NCBI GenBank assembly: GCA_934675165.1
Contig: CAKUPP010000001.1
Span: forward strand, 51,114-115,113
Reading direction: 5' to 3'
DNA length: 64,000 bases
Source: an uncultured Eubacteriales bacterium
GTDB lineage: Bacteria > Bacillota > Clostridia > Oscillospirales > Acutalibacteraceae
Both the position numbers and the translations under genes were made by a program. The notes beneath the pieces are model-generated. The model worked only from the letters and a program-made list of their open reading frames with translations, was not told the DNA's origin and ran no database searches. This document shows, piece by piece, positions 9,312 to 19,481 of the stretch. Position 1 is the stretch's first letter. Every line of letters starts with the position of its first letter.

Positions 9312-11693
9312 ATGAAACAAATGTACAAGCCTGAACAAATAGAATTAAAATGGCAAAAACGCTGGGAAAGCGAAGGAGCTTTTCGTGCAAAAAATGAATA
9401 TACTAAACCTAAATTTTATGCACTGGTTGAATTTCCATATCCTTCGGGTCAAGGACTTCATGTGGGTCATCCCAGAAGTTATACAGCACTGGATATAGTC
9501 GCCAGGAAAAAAAGAATGCAAGGATTTAACGTACTTTATCCTATGGGCTGGGATGCTTTTGGGCTCCCCACGGAAAATTATGCTATAAAAAATAAAATTC
9601 ATCCGCGTATAGTTACAGAAAAAAATATATCGAGATTTAAAAAACAACTGCAAAGCCTTGGACTTTCTTTTGATTGGAGTCGTGAAATAGATACAACCAG
9701 TTCTGACTATTATAAATGGACTCAATGGATATTTTTGCAAATGTTTAAAAAAGGGTTGGCATATAAAAGTAAAGCAACAGTGAATTGGTGTACGTCATGT
9801 AAATGTGTACTTGCTAATGAAGAGGTTGTAAATGGTGTATGTGAGCGTTGTGGGAGCGAAGTTATTCATAAAATAAAATCTCAGTGGATGTTAAAAATAA
9901 CAGCTTATGCACAACGTCTTATAGATGATTTAAATTTGGTTGATTATCCTGAAAGAGTTAAATCTCAACAAATAAATTGGATAGGACGTTCTTCAGGTGC
10001 GGAGATTGATTTTTCAACTAGTGTTGGTAAAAAAATAAAAGTGTATACCACAAGGCCTGATACCATTTTTGGGGTTACATATATGGTGATTTCTCCAGAA
10101 CATCCACTTATTGATGAGTGTATTAAAAGTATAAAAAATGTTGAAGAAATAGAAGAGTATAGAATAAAAGCTGCTAAAAAATCTGATCTTCAACGCACAG
10201 AGCTTAATAAAGAAAAAACTGGCGTAAAAATAGATGGTATTATGGCTCAAAACCCAGTTAGTAGAAAAGAAATTCCTATTTTTATTTCAGATTATGTTTT
10301 GATGGGTTACGGCACAGGGGCAATAATGGCAGTGCCTGCACATGATATAAGGGATAGGGAATTTGCTGAAAAATACAAATTACCTGTGGTAGAGGTTATT
10401 GACAAATCAGGAAGAGCTATTAATTCAGAATTTTTAAACGGTATGAATTTTGAAGATGCTAAAAAAGAAATAATAGCGTATTTGGAAAAAAATAAATTGG
10501 GAATAGCCAAAGTAAATTATAAATTGCGCGATTGGGTATTTTCGCGCCAGCGATATTGGGGGGAACCTATACCTATTGTTTGCTGTAAAAAGTGTGGCTA
10601 TGTTCCTGTACCTGAATCTGAGCTTCCTTTAACTTTACCGGATGTAGACGACTTTGAATCACTTGAAGGTGGAGAATCTCCTTTGGAAAATATTACATCG
10701 TGGGTGAAAACAACATGTCCGAAGTGCGGTGAAATTGCTAAACGTGAAACTGATACGATGCCTCAGTGGGCAGGTTCGTCGTGGTATTTTTTAAGATATT
10801 TGGATCCAAAAAATGATAAATGTCTTGCAAATTCTGAAGCTATTAAGTACTGGATGCCAGTAGATTGGTATAATGGTGGAATGGAACACACTACGCTGCA
10901 TTTGCTTTATAGTCGTTTTTGGTATAAATTTTTGTATGATATTGGTGTAGCTCCTGGCCCTGAACCTTATTTAAAACGTACTAGTCATGGAATGATATTA
11001 GGAGAGAACAATGAAAAAATGAGTAAATCTCGTGGAAATGTTGTTAATCCCGATGATATTGTTAAGCAGTATGGTGCAGATACACTCAGAATTTATGAAA
11101 TGTTTATAGGTGATTTTGAAAAGCCTGCTCCTTGGAATACTTCTGGAATTAAAGGAAGTCGTAGATTTATAGAAAGATATTGGTCTTTACAGGATATTTT
11201 AGATGATTCAAGAAACGATATTGATCCAAATTTGGTAAATTCTTTTCACAAAACAATTAAAAAGGTGCAGGATGATATTGATAATCTTAAATTTAATACA
11301 GCTATAGCTGCGCTGATGAGTTTAATAAATGAAATTTATGCTGTAGGGTTTATTACATCTGAGTATTTAAAAATTTTTACGTTGTTACTTAGTCCATTTG
11401 CCCCACATGTTACTGAAGAGGTTTGGTGTAATTGTAAATTAGGTAATGGCTTTGCTTCTAGATCTGCATGGCCTGCGTACGATGAAAGTAAATGCAGAGA
11501 TAGTAAAATTTCTGTAGTTTTGCAAGTTAACGGGAAAATGAGAGGAAAGGTTTTAGTTTCTTCCGGAACTGTTCAAGAAGAAGTATTAAAGCTTGCTTAT
11601 CAAGAAGAAAGTTTTGTTAGAGCGCTTGAAGAAAAGAATATTGTCAAAATAGTGTATGTTGCAGATAGAATTTTAAACGTAGTTGCAAAATAA
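9312..11693 (+). CDS. leuS: Leucyl-tRNA synthetase
   Basis: Class I synthetase charging tRNA-Leu. The HIGH motif is HVGH at residues 50-53 and KMSKS starts near 569. Between them lie the zinc-ribbon insertion (CTSCKC...CERCG near 160), the CP1 editing domain with the threonine-rich TTRPDT site and [14 protein letters not shown], and a second Cys pair block (CCKKCG...CPKCG). The C-terminus has the anticodon-binding domain and the small LeuS-specific tail. The frame is open back to 9279, but CGGAGG at 9295-9300 selects ATG 9312, giving 793 residues, close to typical bacterial LeuS. Confidence 0.97.
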   Translation: MKQMYKPEQIELKWQKRWESEGAFRAKNEYTKPKFYALVEFPYPSGQGLHVGHPRSYTALDIVARKKRMQGFNVLYPMGWDAFGLPTENYAIKNKIHPRIVTEKNISRFKKQLQSLGLSFDWSREIDTTSSDYYKWTQWIFLQMFKKGLAYKSKATVNWCTSCKCVLANEEVVNGVCERCGSEVIHKIKSQWMLKITAYAQRLIDDLNLVDYPERVKSQQINWIGRSSGAEIDFSTSVGKKIKVYTTRPDTIFGVTYMVISPEHPLIDECIKSIKNVEEIEEYRIKAAKKSDLQRTELNKEKTGVKIDGIMAQNPVSRKEIPIFISDYVLMGYGTGAIMAVPAHDIRDREFAEKYKLPVVEVIDKSGRAINSEFLNGMNFEDAKKEIIAYLEKNKLGIAKVNYKLRDWVFSRQRYWGEPIPIVCCKKCGYVPVPESELPLTLPDVDDFESLEGGESPLENITSWVKTTCPKCGEIAKRETDTMPQWAGSSWYFLRYLDPKNDKCLANSEAIKYWMPVDWYNGGMEHTTLHLLYSRFWYKFLYDIGVAPGPEPYLKRTSHGMILGENNEKMSKSRGNVVNPDDIVKQYGADTLRIYEMFIGDFEKPAPWNTSGIKGSRRFIERYWSLQDILDDSRNDIDPNLVNSFHKTIKKVQDDIDNLKFNTAIAALMSLINEIYAVGFITSEYLKIFTLLLSPFAPHVTEEVWCNCKLGNGFASRSAWPAYDESKCRDSKISVVLQVNGKMRGKVLVSSGTVQEEVLKLAYQEESFVRALEEKNIVKIVYVADRILNVVAK

Positions 11694-11756
11694 TTAATAA
11701 TACAAGTTTTTAAAATCATAAATTTTATTAAATTGATTATGCATGGGAGGAATTTA

Positions 11757-14342
11757 ATGGAGCAGCAAGAAATAGATATATCCGGTATGATTGATAGTCT
11801 TGTCAAAAATGGGAAAAAAGCTTTGGATGCGTATATGAAAATGGATCAGGCGGATGTAGATAAAATTGTGAAAGCTATGGCGTTTGCTGCAATGGATCAC
11901 TATGTGGAATTTTCAAAACTGGCAGTTCAAGAAACTGGTCGAGGTGTTTTAGAAGATAAAATCATAAAAAACATGTTTGCTTCTGAGTATGTTTATAATT
12001 CTATAAAAGATCAGAAAACAGTTGGAATTATAAAAGAAAATTTGCAAAAAGGATATACCGAAATTGCAGATCCATTGGGAGTGATTGCTGGTGTTACTCC
12101 GGTAACAAATCCAACTTCTACAACAATTTTTAAGGCTTTGATATGTGCAAAAACTAGAAATCCAATTATTTTTGGATTTCATCCCTCGGCTCAAAAAAGT
12201 TCTTCTTTAGTGGCAAAAGTGCTTAAAGAAGCTGCGGTGCGAGCTGGTGCACCTGAAAGCTGTATACAGTGGATAGAGTATCCTTCTGTTACGGCTACAT
12301 CTGCGTTGATGAATCATCCAGGTGTGGATGTGGTTCTTGCAACAGGTGGGTCAGCAATGGTTAAGGCAGCATATTCTACTGGCAAACCAGCTTTAGGTGT
12401 TGGGCCTGGTAATGTTCCGTGTTATATAGAAAAAACAGCTAAATTGGATTCAGCTTGTAATGATTTAATTCTTTCAAAAACATTTGATAATGGTATGATT
12501 TGTGCTTCTGAACAGTCTGTTATAGTTGATGCCGAAATTTCTGATGAATTTGAAAGAACAATGAAAAAAAATGGTTGCTATTTTTTAAATTCAGAAGAGA
12601 TAAATAAATTGAGTTCATATATGATTGATTCTCAAAAAGGAATATTAAATGGGGTTGTTGCAGGCAAAAGCGCTTTTGAGATATCGAAAAATGCAGGTAT
12701 AGATGTAAAAAAAGATGTAAAAATTTTGATTGCTAAGATAGATGGTGTTGGTGTGTCATACCCTCTTTCAATGGAAAAATTGTCTCCCGTACTTTCATAT
12801 TATATTTCTAAAAATTTTGATGAAGCTCTTGCCCTTTGCAAAGATATTTTAAAATTTAACGGGGAAGGGCATACTGCTGTAATTCATTCTCAAAATAATG
12901 TACATATTAAAAAATTTGGCAAAGAATTGGATGCAGGTAGAATAATAATTAATGCTCCATCATCTCAGGGAGCTATTGGTGATATATATAATGTGGGGGT
13001 TCCATCTCTCACGCTTGGCTGCGGATCAAAGGGCAAAAATTCAACCACTGATAATATTTCTGTTAAAAACCTTTTGAATATAAAAAGGATAATGGAGAGG
13101 AAGGTTAACATGCAATGGTTTAAAGTGCCTTCAAAAATATATTTTGAAAAAGGATCCATTTCGTATTTGAAAGATATGAAAAATTTAAACAGAGTTTTTA
13201 TAGTTACTGACGAAACAATGGTTAAACTTGGGAATGTCAAAAAGATTATAGAATGTCTTAATGAGCGAAAAAATGATTGTATTTGTGAAGTGTTTTCTGG
13301 TGTAACTCCAGATCCTGATATAGAAACTGTGTCTTGTGGTCTTGAAATTATGAAAAGGTTTAATCCTGATGCAATAATTGCGCTTGGAGGTGGATCGCCG
13401 ATTGATGCTGCAAAGGCTATGTGGCTATTTTATGAATATTCACAGCTTGATTTTAAAGGTTTAAAACTCAAATTTATGGATATAAGGAAACGAATATATA
13501 AATATCCTGACTCTCATAAACTACCTCTTATAGCAATTCCGACCACTTCCGGCACAGGGTCAGAAGTTACTTCTTTTGCTGTTATAACTGATAAAAAAGA
13601 AGGTGTTAAGTACCCGCTTGCAGATTATTTTTTAACACCATCTGTTGCAATTATAGATTCAGATTTGGTAAAAAATCTTCCAAAGTTAGCCACAGCAGAT
13701 ACCGGAATGGACGTTCTTACGCACGCAATTGAAGCATATGTTTCTACCATGGCGTCTGATTATACAGATGCTCTTTCAGAAAAAGCTATAAAATTGGTTT
13801 TTAATTATTTAAAAAGGGCATATGATAATGGTGAAAATGATATGGAATCACGTGAAAAAATGCATAATGCTTCATGTATTGCAGGTATGGCATTTGCTAA
13901 TGCTTTTTTGGGACTTAATCACTCTATGGCACATAAATTGGGAGGAGAATTTCACATACCACATGGAAGAGCTAATGCAATTTTGTTGCCTTATGTTATA
14001 AGATATAATGCTTCTTTACCACGCAAGTTTGTGGCTTTTCCAAAATATGAAAAATTTGAAGCAGATAAGCGATATGAAAATATTTCGAAGATGATTTGCA
14101 AATCTGGAAATAATAGAGAAGAAAGTATTAGTAATTTAATAAAAGCGATAGTTGATATGAATAAATCACTTGATATACCTATTACGCTTAAAGAATATGG
14201 AATAAATGAGGATGAATTTTTGGATAAAGTGGATGATTTGGCAGAACTTGCTCATCAAGATCAGTGTACAGGGACTAATCCTAGATACCCACTTATTAGT
14301 GAAATAAAAGATATTTACTTAAAATGTTATTACGGTAAGTAA
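11757..14342 (+). CDS. adhE: Bifunctional acetaldehyde-CoA/alcohol dehydrogenase AdhE
   Basis: Reduces acetyl-CoA to acetaldehyde and then to ethanol, oxidising two NADH; forms spirosome filaments in known members. The N-terminal aldehyde dehydrogenase half carries the catalytic cysteine in [10 protein letters not shown] (about residue 249). The iron-dependent alcohol dehydrogenase half begins near residue 450, with [13 protein letters not shown] (about 544), [14 protein letters not shown] and the metal-binding histidines in [11 protein letters not shown] and HIPHGRAN. 861 residues is full length. GGGAGG at 11745-11750 selects ATG 11757. It stands alone between leuS and an accessory island and suggests ethanol fermentation. 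Confidence 0.97.
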   Translation: MEQQEIDISGMIDSLVKNGKKALDAYMKMDQADVDKIVKAMAFAAMDHYVEFSKLAVQETGRGVLEDKIIKNMFASEYVYNSIKDQKTVGIIKENLQKGYTEIADPLGVIAGVTPVTNPTSTTIFKALICAKTRNPIIFGFHPSAQKSSSLVAKVLKEAAVRAGAPESCIQWIEYPSVTATSALMNHPGVDVVLATGGSAMVKAAYSTGKPALGVGPGNVPCYIEKTAKLDSACNDLILSKTFDNGMICASEQSVIVDAEISDEFERTMKKNGCYFLNSEEINKLSSYMIDSQKGILNGVVAGKSAFEISKNAGIDVKKDVKILIAKIDGVGVSYPLSMEKLSPVLSYYISKNFDEALALCKDILKFNGEGHTAVIHSQNNVHIKKFGKELDAGRIIINAPSSQGAIGDIYNVGVPSLTLGCGSKGKNSTTDNISVKNLLNIKRIMERKVNMQWFKVPSKIYFEKGSISYLKDMKNLNRVFIVTDETMVKLGNVKKIIECLNERKNDCICEVFSGVTPDPDIETVSCGLEIMKRFNPDAIIALGGGSPIDAAKAMWLFYEYSQLDFKGLKLKFMDIRKRIYKYPDSHKLPLIAIPTTSGTGSEVTSFAVITDKKEGVKYPLADYFLTPSVAIIDSDLVKNLPKLATADTGMDVLTHAIEAYVSTMASDYTDALSEKAIKLVFNYLKRAYDNGENDMESREKMHNASCIAGMAFANAFLGLNHSMAHKLGGEFHIPHGRANAILLPYVIRYNASLPRKFVAFPKYEKFEADKRYENISKMICKSGNNREESISNLIKAIVDMNKSLDIPITLKEYGINEDEFLDKVDDLAELAHQDQCTGTNPRYPLISEIKDIYLKCYYGK

Positions 14343-14684
14343 TTTTATAATTGTTGGATTGATATTAAATATAGTTGTTAAAAGTTAATAAATTTGCTTA
14401 GTATGCAATTTATAAATCATTATGTATTTAGAAAATACGTTAGTTTAACGCTACTACCGTATTTGAGCACTATAATCGAGATGTAAAAAATGAAGAAATC
14501 ACTTTATAAAAATAAAAGCAAAGCTTTTGAGAAAAGGAGCTTTGCTTTTTTGATATAAAATATAAACTTTTGGCAATGTGTTTTACAAAACAAAATACAG
14601 TTGAAGTATAATTAAAAATAAGTTATAGTGAAAAATATAATTTAATTAAGTAATTGTAATGATTGAAAAATGGAAGGTGTTATT
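14343..14684. other. Intergenic region before the accessory island
   Basis: AT-rich 342 bp with no supported ORF. It holds a factor-independent terminator (14514-14551) and a candidate promoter for the LRR gene: TTTACA at 14582-14587, 19 bp, TATAAT at 14607-14612. The stretch 14343-14513 shows nothing recognisable. Confidence 0.5.
14514..14551 (+). terminator. Rho-independent terminator
   Basis: A perfect 12-bp stem (AAAAGCAAAGCT at 14514-14525 with AGCTTTGCTTTT at 14538-14549) closes a 12-nt loop and runs into a T tract. It insulates the LRR gene from upstream transcription. Confidence 0.85.
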
Positions 14685-17600
14685 GTGTATTTAAATGACT
14701 GCAATAGTTTCGCAGAAAGTGCCTATGTTGATAAAGCGGTAATTCAGAAATGTGAAAAAATCACACTCGGTCAGGAAGAGATGAATAATCCTTACGAGAT
14801 GGCAAAATTTATATATGATTTAAATCAACGTAAACGCACAATTGGATGCATAGTTATAGAAATTAAGAATGGAGTGCAAGAAATAAATGCTAAGGTGTTT
14901 TCTGGAATTGGCGTTCCATTTAAAATAATAGTTCCAAATAGTGTGACAAAAATTGGATATGGTGTTTTTAGAGAATATAAAAATTTAACATCAATAGTAA
15001 TACCAGAGAGTGTAGAAGAAATAGAAAGTGATGCATTTAAAAATTGTGAAAATTTGAGGGAAGTTGTTTTTAAAGGAAATTCAAAATTGAGAATAATCGG
15101 TGAACGTGCATTCATAAATTGCAAAAAACTAAAAAAAATAAATTTGCCGGAACAGTTTGTAACAATAGGCAAAGAGGCATTTAAAGGTTGTACAAGTTTA
15201 ACATCAATAACAATTCCAAGTAGTGTAACGCAAATTGGGAAAAATGCATTTGATAAATGTATTAGTTTAACATCAGTTGCAAGAAATACATTTGAAAATT
15301 GTACGAATTTAATACAAACAAATTGCAAGTGGGAAGAAGTTACACTTAGCCAAGAAATGATAGACACTTCTGATAAAATGTCAGAATTTGTAGATAGATT
15401 AAATTCGTGTAAAGATAAAGGTGTAATTATAAAAATTGAAAATGGAATAAAAAAAATAAATATCAGACTATTTTCTGAGATTGTAGTTCCATTTAAAATA
15501 ATAGTTCCAGAGAGTGTGGAGGAAATAAAAAACGAGATATTAAAAAACAGTACATCTTTATTTTTTTATAGTGGTTGTAGAAATTTGAATGAAATTATTT
15601 TTAATAAAAATTCAAAATTGAAAATAATAGGTAAAAATACGTTTTCTGAATGTAGTAGTTTAACGTCAATAACAATTCCGAATAGTGTGATAATTATAGG
15701 TGAAAGTGCATTTTCTGAATGCCACGGTTTGGAATCAGTAATAATTCCAAATAGTGTGACGACTATAGGTGAAAGTGCATTTTTTGGATGCCGCAGTTTG
15801 GAATCAGTAACAATTCCGAATAGTGTGATAGAAATCGGTAAAGGTGCATTTTCAAATTGTAGAAATTTAACACATGCAACAATTTTAGGTAGCATAACGA
15901 AAATTAGTGATAGCATATTTTTTAGTTGTAGTAATTTAGTAACGATAACAATCCCAAATAGTGTAACAACAGTAGGTAACAATGCATTTTCTGGATGTAG
16001 TAGTTTAGCGTCAATAACAATTCCAGATAGTGTTGTGAATTTAGGTGTACATGCATTTTCTGGATGTAGTAGTTTAGCGTCAATAAGAATTTCAAATAAC
16101 GTTACAACCATAGGTAGCTATGCATTTGAAAATTGTAGAAGTTTAACAAGAATAACAATTCCTGATAATGTAACAGCAATTTATGAAGGCACGTTCACTG
16201 GCTGTAAAGAATTAACGGCAGTGAAAATTTCTGACCATGTAGAGCGGATTGATGAAGATGCATTTAGTGGGTGCATTAGTTTAAAATCGATACCAATTCC
16301 AAATAGTGTGAAAGAAATTAGCGAAAATGCGTTTGCTGATTGTTCTAGTTTAACAACAATAACAATACCAAGTAGTGTAAAAAAAATAGATGATACTACA
16401 TTTTTGAGATGTAGCAATTTAAACTTAGATATTCGAATTAAAGATTGGGTAAGGGCACCACTTTGTCAGTTAACAATGGATAATGCCAGTAGAATGTCAA
16501 ATTTTATAAGAGTATTAAATTCAGAGATATATGATAATCCAGCTATAACATTTGAAGATGGAGTAAAGAAAATAAATGCCGGAGCATGTTCTAGTTTTTC
16601 TGGTGTGGGAATTCCATTTAAAATAATAATTCCAAAAAGTGTAGAAGAAATAGAAGATGCTGCATTTAAAAATTGTTCAAGGTTGAGTGAAGTTATTTTT
16701 ACAGAAGGATCCAGGTTGAAAGTAATAGGTAAAGAGACATTTAGGGGTTGTAAAAGTTTATCAGTGGTAACAATGCCATACAGTATAAGAGCAATTGGAG
16801 AAAATGCATTTGCTGATTGTGTTAGTCTGAGAACAATGACAATCCCAGGTAGTGTAACATCGATTGCTAAAAATGCATTTTGGGGTTGCGTAAGTTTAAC
16901 GTCAGTGGATTGCAAATGGAAAAAAATCTCACTTAATCGAGATGTGATAAATGATTCTGATAAGATGGCGGAAATTATGGGCGATTTAAATTTACATATA
17001 GGTGCAATTATAGAAATTAAGAATGGAGTACGAGAAATAAATGCCAAAACATTTCGTGGGATTATTATTCCGTTCAGATTAATAATTTCGACAAGCGTAA
17101 AAAAGATAAAAGATGGTACATTTGAAAATTATGAAAATTTAAAAGAAATTATTTTCGAGGAAAATTCAGAATTGAAATTAATAGGCAAAAATGCATTCAG
17201 AAAATGTGGTAATTTGACGTTAATAACAATTCCGGACGGTGTAACAGATATTAGAGAAAATGCATTTGCGGATTGTATCAGTTTAATGACAATAACAATT
17301 CCAAATAGTGTAACAGAAATTAGTGAAGGAGCTTTTGAGCATTGTATTAATTTAACATTAGTGACATTTCCGGACAGCGTAACCAAAATTGGTAAAAAAT
17401 CATTTGAAGGCTGCATTAGTTTAACAGCAATAAAAAATTTGAATAATTTAATAACAATCGATGATTACGCATTCAAAGATTGTGTTAGTTTGAAATCGGT
17501 AAAACTTCCGGATGGTATAATGAGAATTGGTGAAGGTGCATTTGCTGGTTGTGTAAGCCTAACACCACTAACATTTCCAGACAGCTTAATAGAGATTAGT

Positions 17601-19391
17601 GAAGCAGCATTTTTAAATTATATAAACTCACGATCAGCAAATAATAGTATTGGATATGTTGATTTAAACAATAACTCAGTTAAAGTTGAAAAAAGTACCG
17701 AAGTGATACCTCCAGGTGCATTTCGTAATTTTTCAAATTTAGAAAAAGTAATACTTCCTGATGGATTAAAAATGATAGATGATGAATCATTCTCTGGGTG
17801 TAAAAATTTAACTGATATAAAAATTCCTGAAAGTGTAAAATTTATAAATAATGGAGCATTCAAAAATTGTTCAAAACTTACTGAAGTAGTTATTTCAGAG
17901 AACGTAAAAGTAATAGGTTCTGCCGCATTTAGTGGATGTATAAATTTACAACGCATAATTTTTTGTGGAGATACCCCTTTTATAGGCGATAGTGCGTTTG
18001 CAGGTTGTAAAAATTTAAAAGAAGTAATTTTTCTAAATAAAGCGGACAATATAAAAAAATTTGAATTTATAGATTGCAATAAATTAGATAAGATTTCCTT
18101 AAATCCTAATTTGGTAGATGGATATAAACTTTTACAATGCTGTGAAAATTTGATTTCGGTAACAATTTTAAGTGGCGTAACAAAAATCGACGATAGTGTA
18201 TTTGCTGGTTGTATAAAATTAAAATCAATAGAAATTCCAGATAGTGTAACAGAAATTGGAGAAAATGCATTTGCTGATTGCATCAATTTAGAATCAATAA
18301 TAATTCCGAATAGTGTAAAAAAGATTGATAAAAGTGCATTTACTGGTTGTATAAAATTAAAATCAATAGAAATTCCAGATAGTGTAACAGAAATTGGAGA
18401 AAATGCATTTGCCGATTGCACTAGTTTAAAATCAGTAATGCTTCCGAATAATCTAACAACCATAAATGACTTTTTATTCACTGGGTGCGGTAAATTGAAA
18501 TCAATAAAAATTCCAAATAGTGTAACAAAAATTGGGAAAAGTGTATTCGAACATTGTAGATGTTTAAAATCGATAATAATTCCGAATGGAGTAACTGAAA
18601 TTGATGAAAGTTTATTTAATGGCTGTTGGAGGCTAAACTCAGTAACGCTTCCAAACAGTGTGGCAACAATTGGGAAAAATGCGTTTAGACGTTGTGTTAG
18701 TTTGAACTCAATAATAATTCCGAGTAGTGTAACAACTATCGATGTGGGGGCATTTATTGATTGTGTTTGTTTAAATTCGGTAACACTTCCAGAAAGCGTG
18801 GTAAAAATTAGTGACCAAGCTTTTGCTCACTGTTTTAATTTAGAATCAATGGTGATTTTGAATGACAACATAACCGAAATTGGCAATCGTACATTTGAAG
18901 GCTGCAGAGGTTTAAAATCAATAAAAATTCCAAATAGTGTAACAACGATTGGCCGTTATACATTTGCAGGTTGTGCTAGTTTAACATCGGTAGTAATTCC
19001 AGACAATGTGACAGTTATTGGCGTAGGTTCATTTATGGAATGTAACAATTTAAATTCTGTAAAACTTCCAGATGGACTACTAGAGATTAGTGCTGGCGCA
19101 TTTAGAGGATGTATTAATTTAAAGTCAATAACAATTCCTGATGGTATAAAAGCCATATATCGTCGTGCATTTTATAACTGTGGTTTGGATTCATTAAGAG
19201 TTTTATCTGGTCCATTAATTGATAGTGATGTGTTTGTACCCCATAGTAGAGAGATTTTTGATACGCAAATTTTTTATCCGTTACTCATAAATAGATTTGT
19301 GGAAATCTTTATGAACATGTTGTTGGAAGAGGATGACAACAATTTAGCTGAATTTGAAAAAAATGAACCCGTTAGATGTATAATAGCTTAA
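14685..19391 (+). CDS. Giant BspA-type leucine-rich repeat (LRR_5) protein
   Basis: About 1,568 residues of ~23-residue repeats of the form L-x-x-I-x-I-P-x-S-V-x-x-I-G-x-x-A-F-x-x-C, the Treponema/BspA-like LRR_5 type used in binding and adhesion. The repeat runs are broken by four copies of a different ~70-residue module beginning near DNA 14748, 15318, 16432 and 16908 (pattern C-K-W-x-x-[IV]-x-L...DKM...N...I-x-IKNGV-x-EINA...PFK-II-P-x-SV). No signal peptide, membrane segment or sorting motif is visible. The C-terminus is a short acidic tail. An ATG at 14670 is in frame, but GGAAGGTG at 14672-14679 serves GTG 14685. Long open frames on the opposite strand are repeat shadows. Probably a host-interaction or scaffold protein; function unknown. 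Confidence 0.9.
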   Translation: MYLNDCNSFAESAYVDKAVIQKCEKITLGQEEMNNPYEMAKFIYDLNQRKRTIGCIVIEIKNGVQEINAKVFSGIGVPFKIIVPNSVTKIGYGVFREYKNLTSIVIPESVEEIESDAFKNCENLREVVFKGNSKLRIIGERAFINCKKLKKINLPEQFVTIGKEAFKGCTSLTSITIPSSVTQIGKNAFDKCISLTSVARNTFENCTNLIQTNCKWEEVTLSQEMIDTSDKMSEFVDRLNSCKDKGVIIKIENGIKKINIRLFSEIVVPFKIIVPESVEEIKNEILKNSTSLFFYSGCRNLNEIIFNKNSKLKIIGKNTFSECSSLTSITIPNSVIIIGESAFSECHGLESVIIPNSVTTIGESAFFGCRSLESVTIPNSVIEIGKGAFSNCRNLTHATILGSITKISDSIFFSCSNLVTITIPNSVTTVGNNAFSGCSSLASITIPDSVVNLGVHAFSGCSSLASIRISNNVTTIGSYAFENCRSLTRITIPDNVTAIYEGTFTGCKELTAVKISDHVERIDEDAFSGCISLKSIPIPNSVKEISENAFADCSSLTTITIPSSVKKIDDTTFLRCSNLNLDIRIKDWVRAPLCQLTMDNASRMSNFIRVLNSEIYDNPAITFEDGVKKINAGACSSFSGVGIPFKIIIPKSVEEIEDAAFKNCSRLSEVIFTEGSRLKVIGKETFRGCKSLSVVTMPYSIRAIGENAFADCVSLRTMTIPGSVTSIAKNAFWGCVSLTSVDCKWKKISLNRDVINDSDKMAEIMGDLNLHIGAIIEIKNGVREINAKTFRGIIIPFRLIISTSVKKIKDGTFENYENLKEIIFEENSELKLIGKNAFRKCGNLTLITIPDGVTDIRENAFADCISLMTITIPNSVTEISEGAFEHCINLTLVTFPDSVTKIGKKSFEGCISLTAIKNLNNLITIDDYAFKDCVSLKSVKLPDGIMRIGEGAFAGCVSLTPLTFPDSLIEISEAAFLNYINSRSANNSIGYVDLNNNSVKVEKSTEVIPPGAFRNFSNLEKVILPDGLKMIDDESFSGCKNLTDIKIPESVKFINNGAFKNCSKLTEVVISENVKVIGSAAFSGCINLQRIIFCGDTPFIGDSAFAGCKNLKEVIFLNKADNIKKFEFIDCNKLDKISLNPNLVDGYKLLQCCENLISVTILSGVTKIDDSVFAGCIKLKSIEIPDSVTEIGENAFADCINLESIIIPNSVKKIDKSAFTGCIKLKSIEIPDSVTEIGENAFADCTSLKSVMLPNNLTTINDFLFTGCGKLKSIKIPNSVTKIGKSVFEHCRCLKSIIIPNGVTEIDESLFNGCWRLNSVTLPNSVATIGKNAFRRCVSLNSIIIPSSVTTIDVGAFIDCVCLNSVTLPESVVKISDQAFAHCFNLESMVILNDNITEIGNRTFEGCRGLKSIKIPNSVTTIGRYTFAGCASLTSVVIPDNVTVIGVGSFMECNNLNSVKLPDGLLEISAGAFRGCINLKSITIPDGIKAIYRRAFYNCGLDSLRVLSGPLIDSDVFVPHSREIFDTQIFYPLLINRFVEIFMNMLLEEDDNNLAEFEKNEPVRCIIA
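15982..16086 (+). repeat. Pair of identical LRR DNA units
   Basis: A stretch of about 35 bases starting ATGCATTTTCTGGATG at 15982 recurs exactly at 16051, offset 69 bp (23 codons, one LRR unit). This indicates recent unit duplication. Confidence 0.75.
18205..18419 (+). repeat. Near-perfect internal duplication (138-bp period)
   Basis: The segment starting CTGGTTGTATAAAATT at 18205 recurs at 18343 for about 77 bases with one visible difference. The 138-bp offset is two LRR units (46 codons). It keeps frame, so repeat number can change without inactivating the gene. Confidence 0.8.
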
Positions 19392-19435
19392 TGTTAATAT
19401 CAAAATTTAGTAGTTTAATAGAGATTTGTGAAAAT

Positions 19436-19470
19436 AAAAACGAAGTTTTTGGGGGAGAACTTCGTTTTTT
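19436..19470. terminator. Bidirectional terminator between convergent genes
   Basis: Stem AAAAACGAAGTT (19436-19447) pairs with AACTTCGTTTTT (19458-19469) and is flanked by A and T tracts. It can end both the LRR transcript and the facing - strand gene. Confidence 0.85.
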
Positions 19471-19481
19471 ACTGCAATTAA

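Noticed and set aside
9345..9740. 131-codon - strand frame inside leuS
   Set aside because: Lies wholly within the leuS catalytic domain coding sequence; antisense shadow.
14825..19156. Several long open frames (up to 287 codons) on the - strand opposite the LRR gene
   Set aside because: They mirror the repeat periodicity of the + strand gene, lack ribosome sites and have low-complexity translations. They are shadows of the repeats.
15982..19391. CRISPR array, because of regularly spaced repeats
   Set aside because: The repeats are coding LRR units with the 23-codon period; there are no unique spacers between identical repeats and no cas genes in the window.
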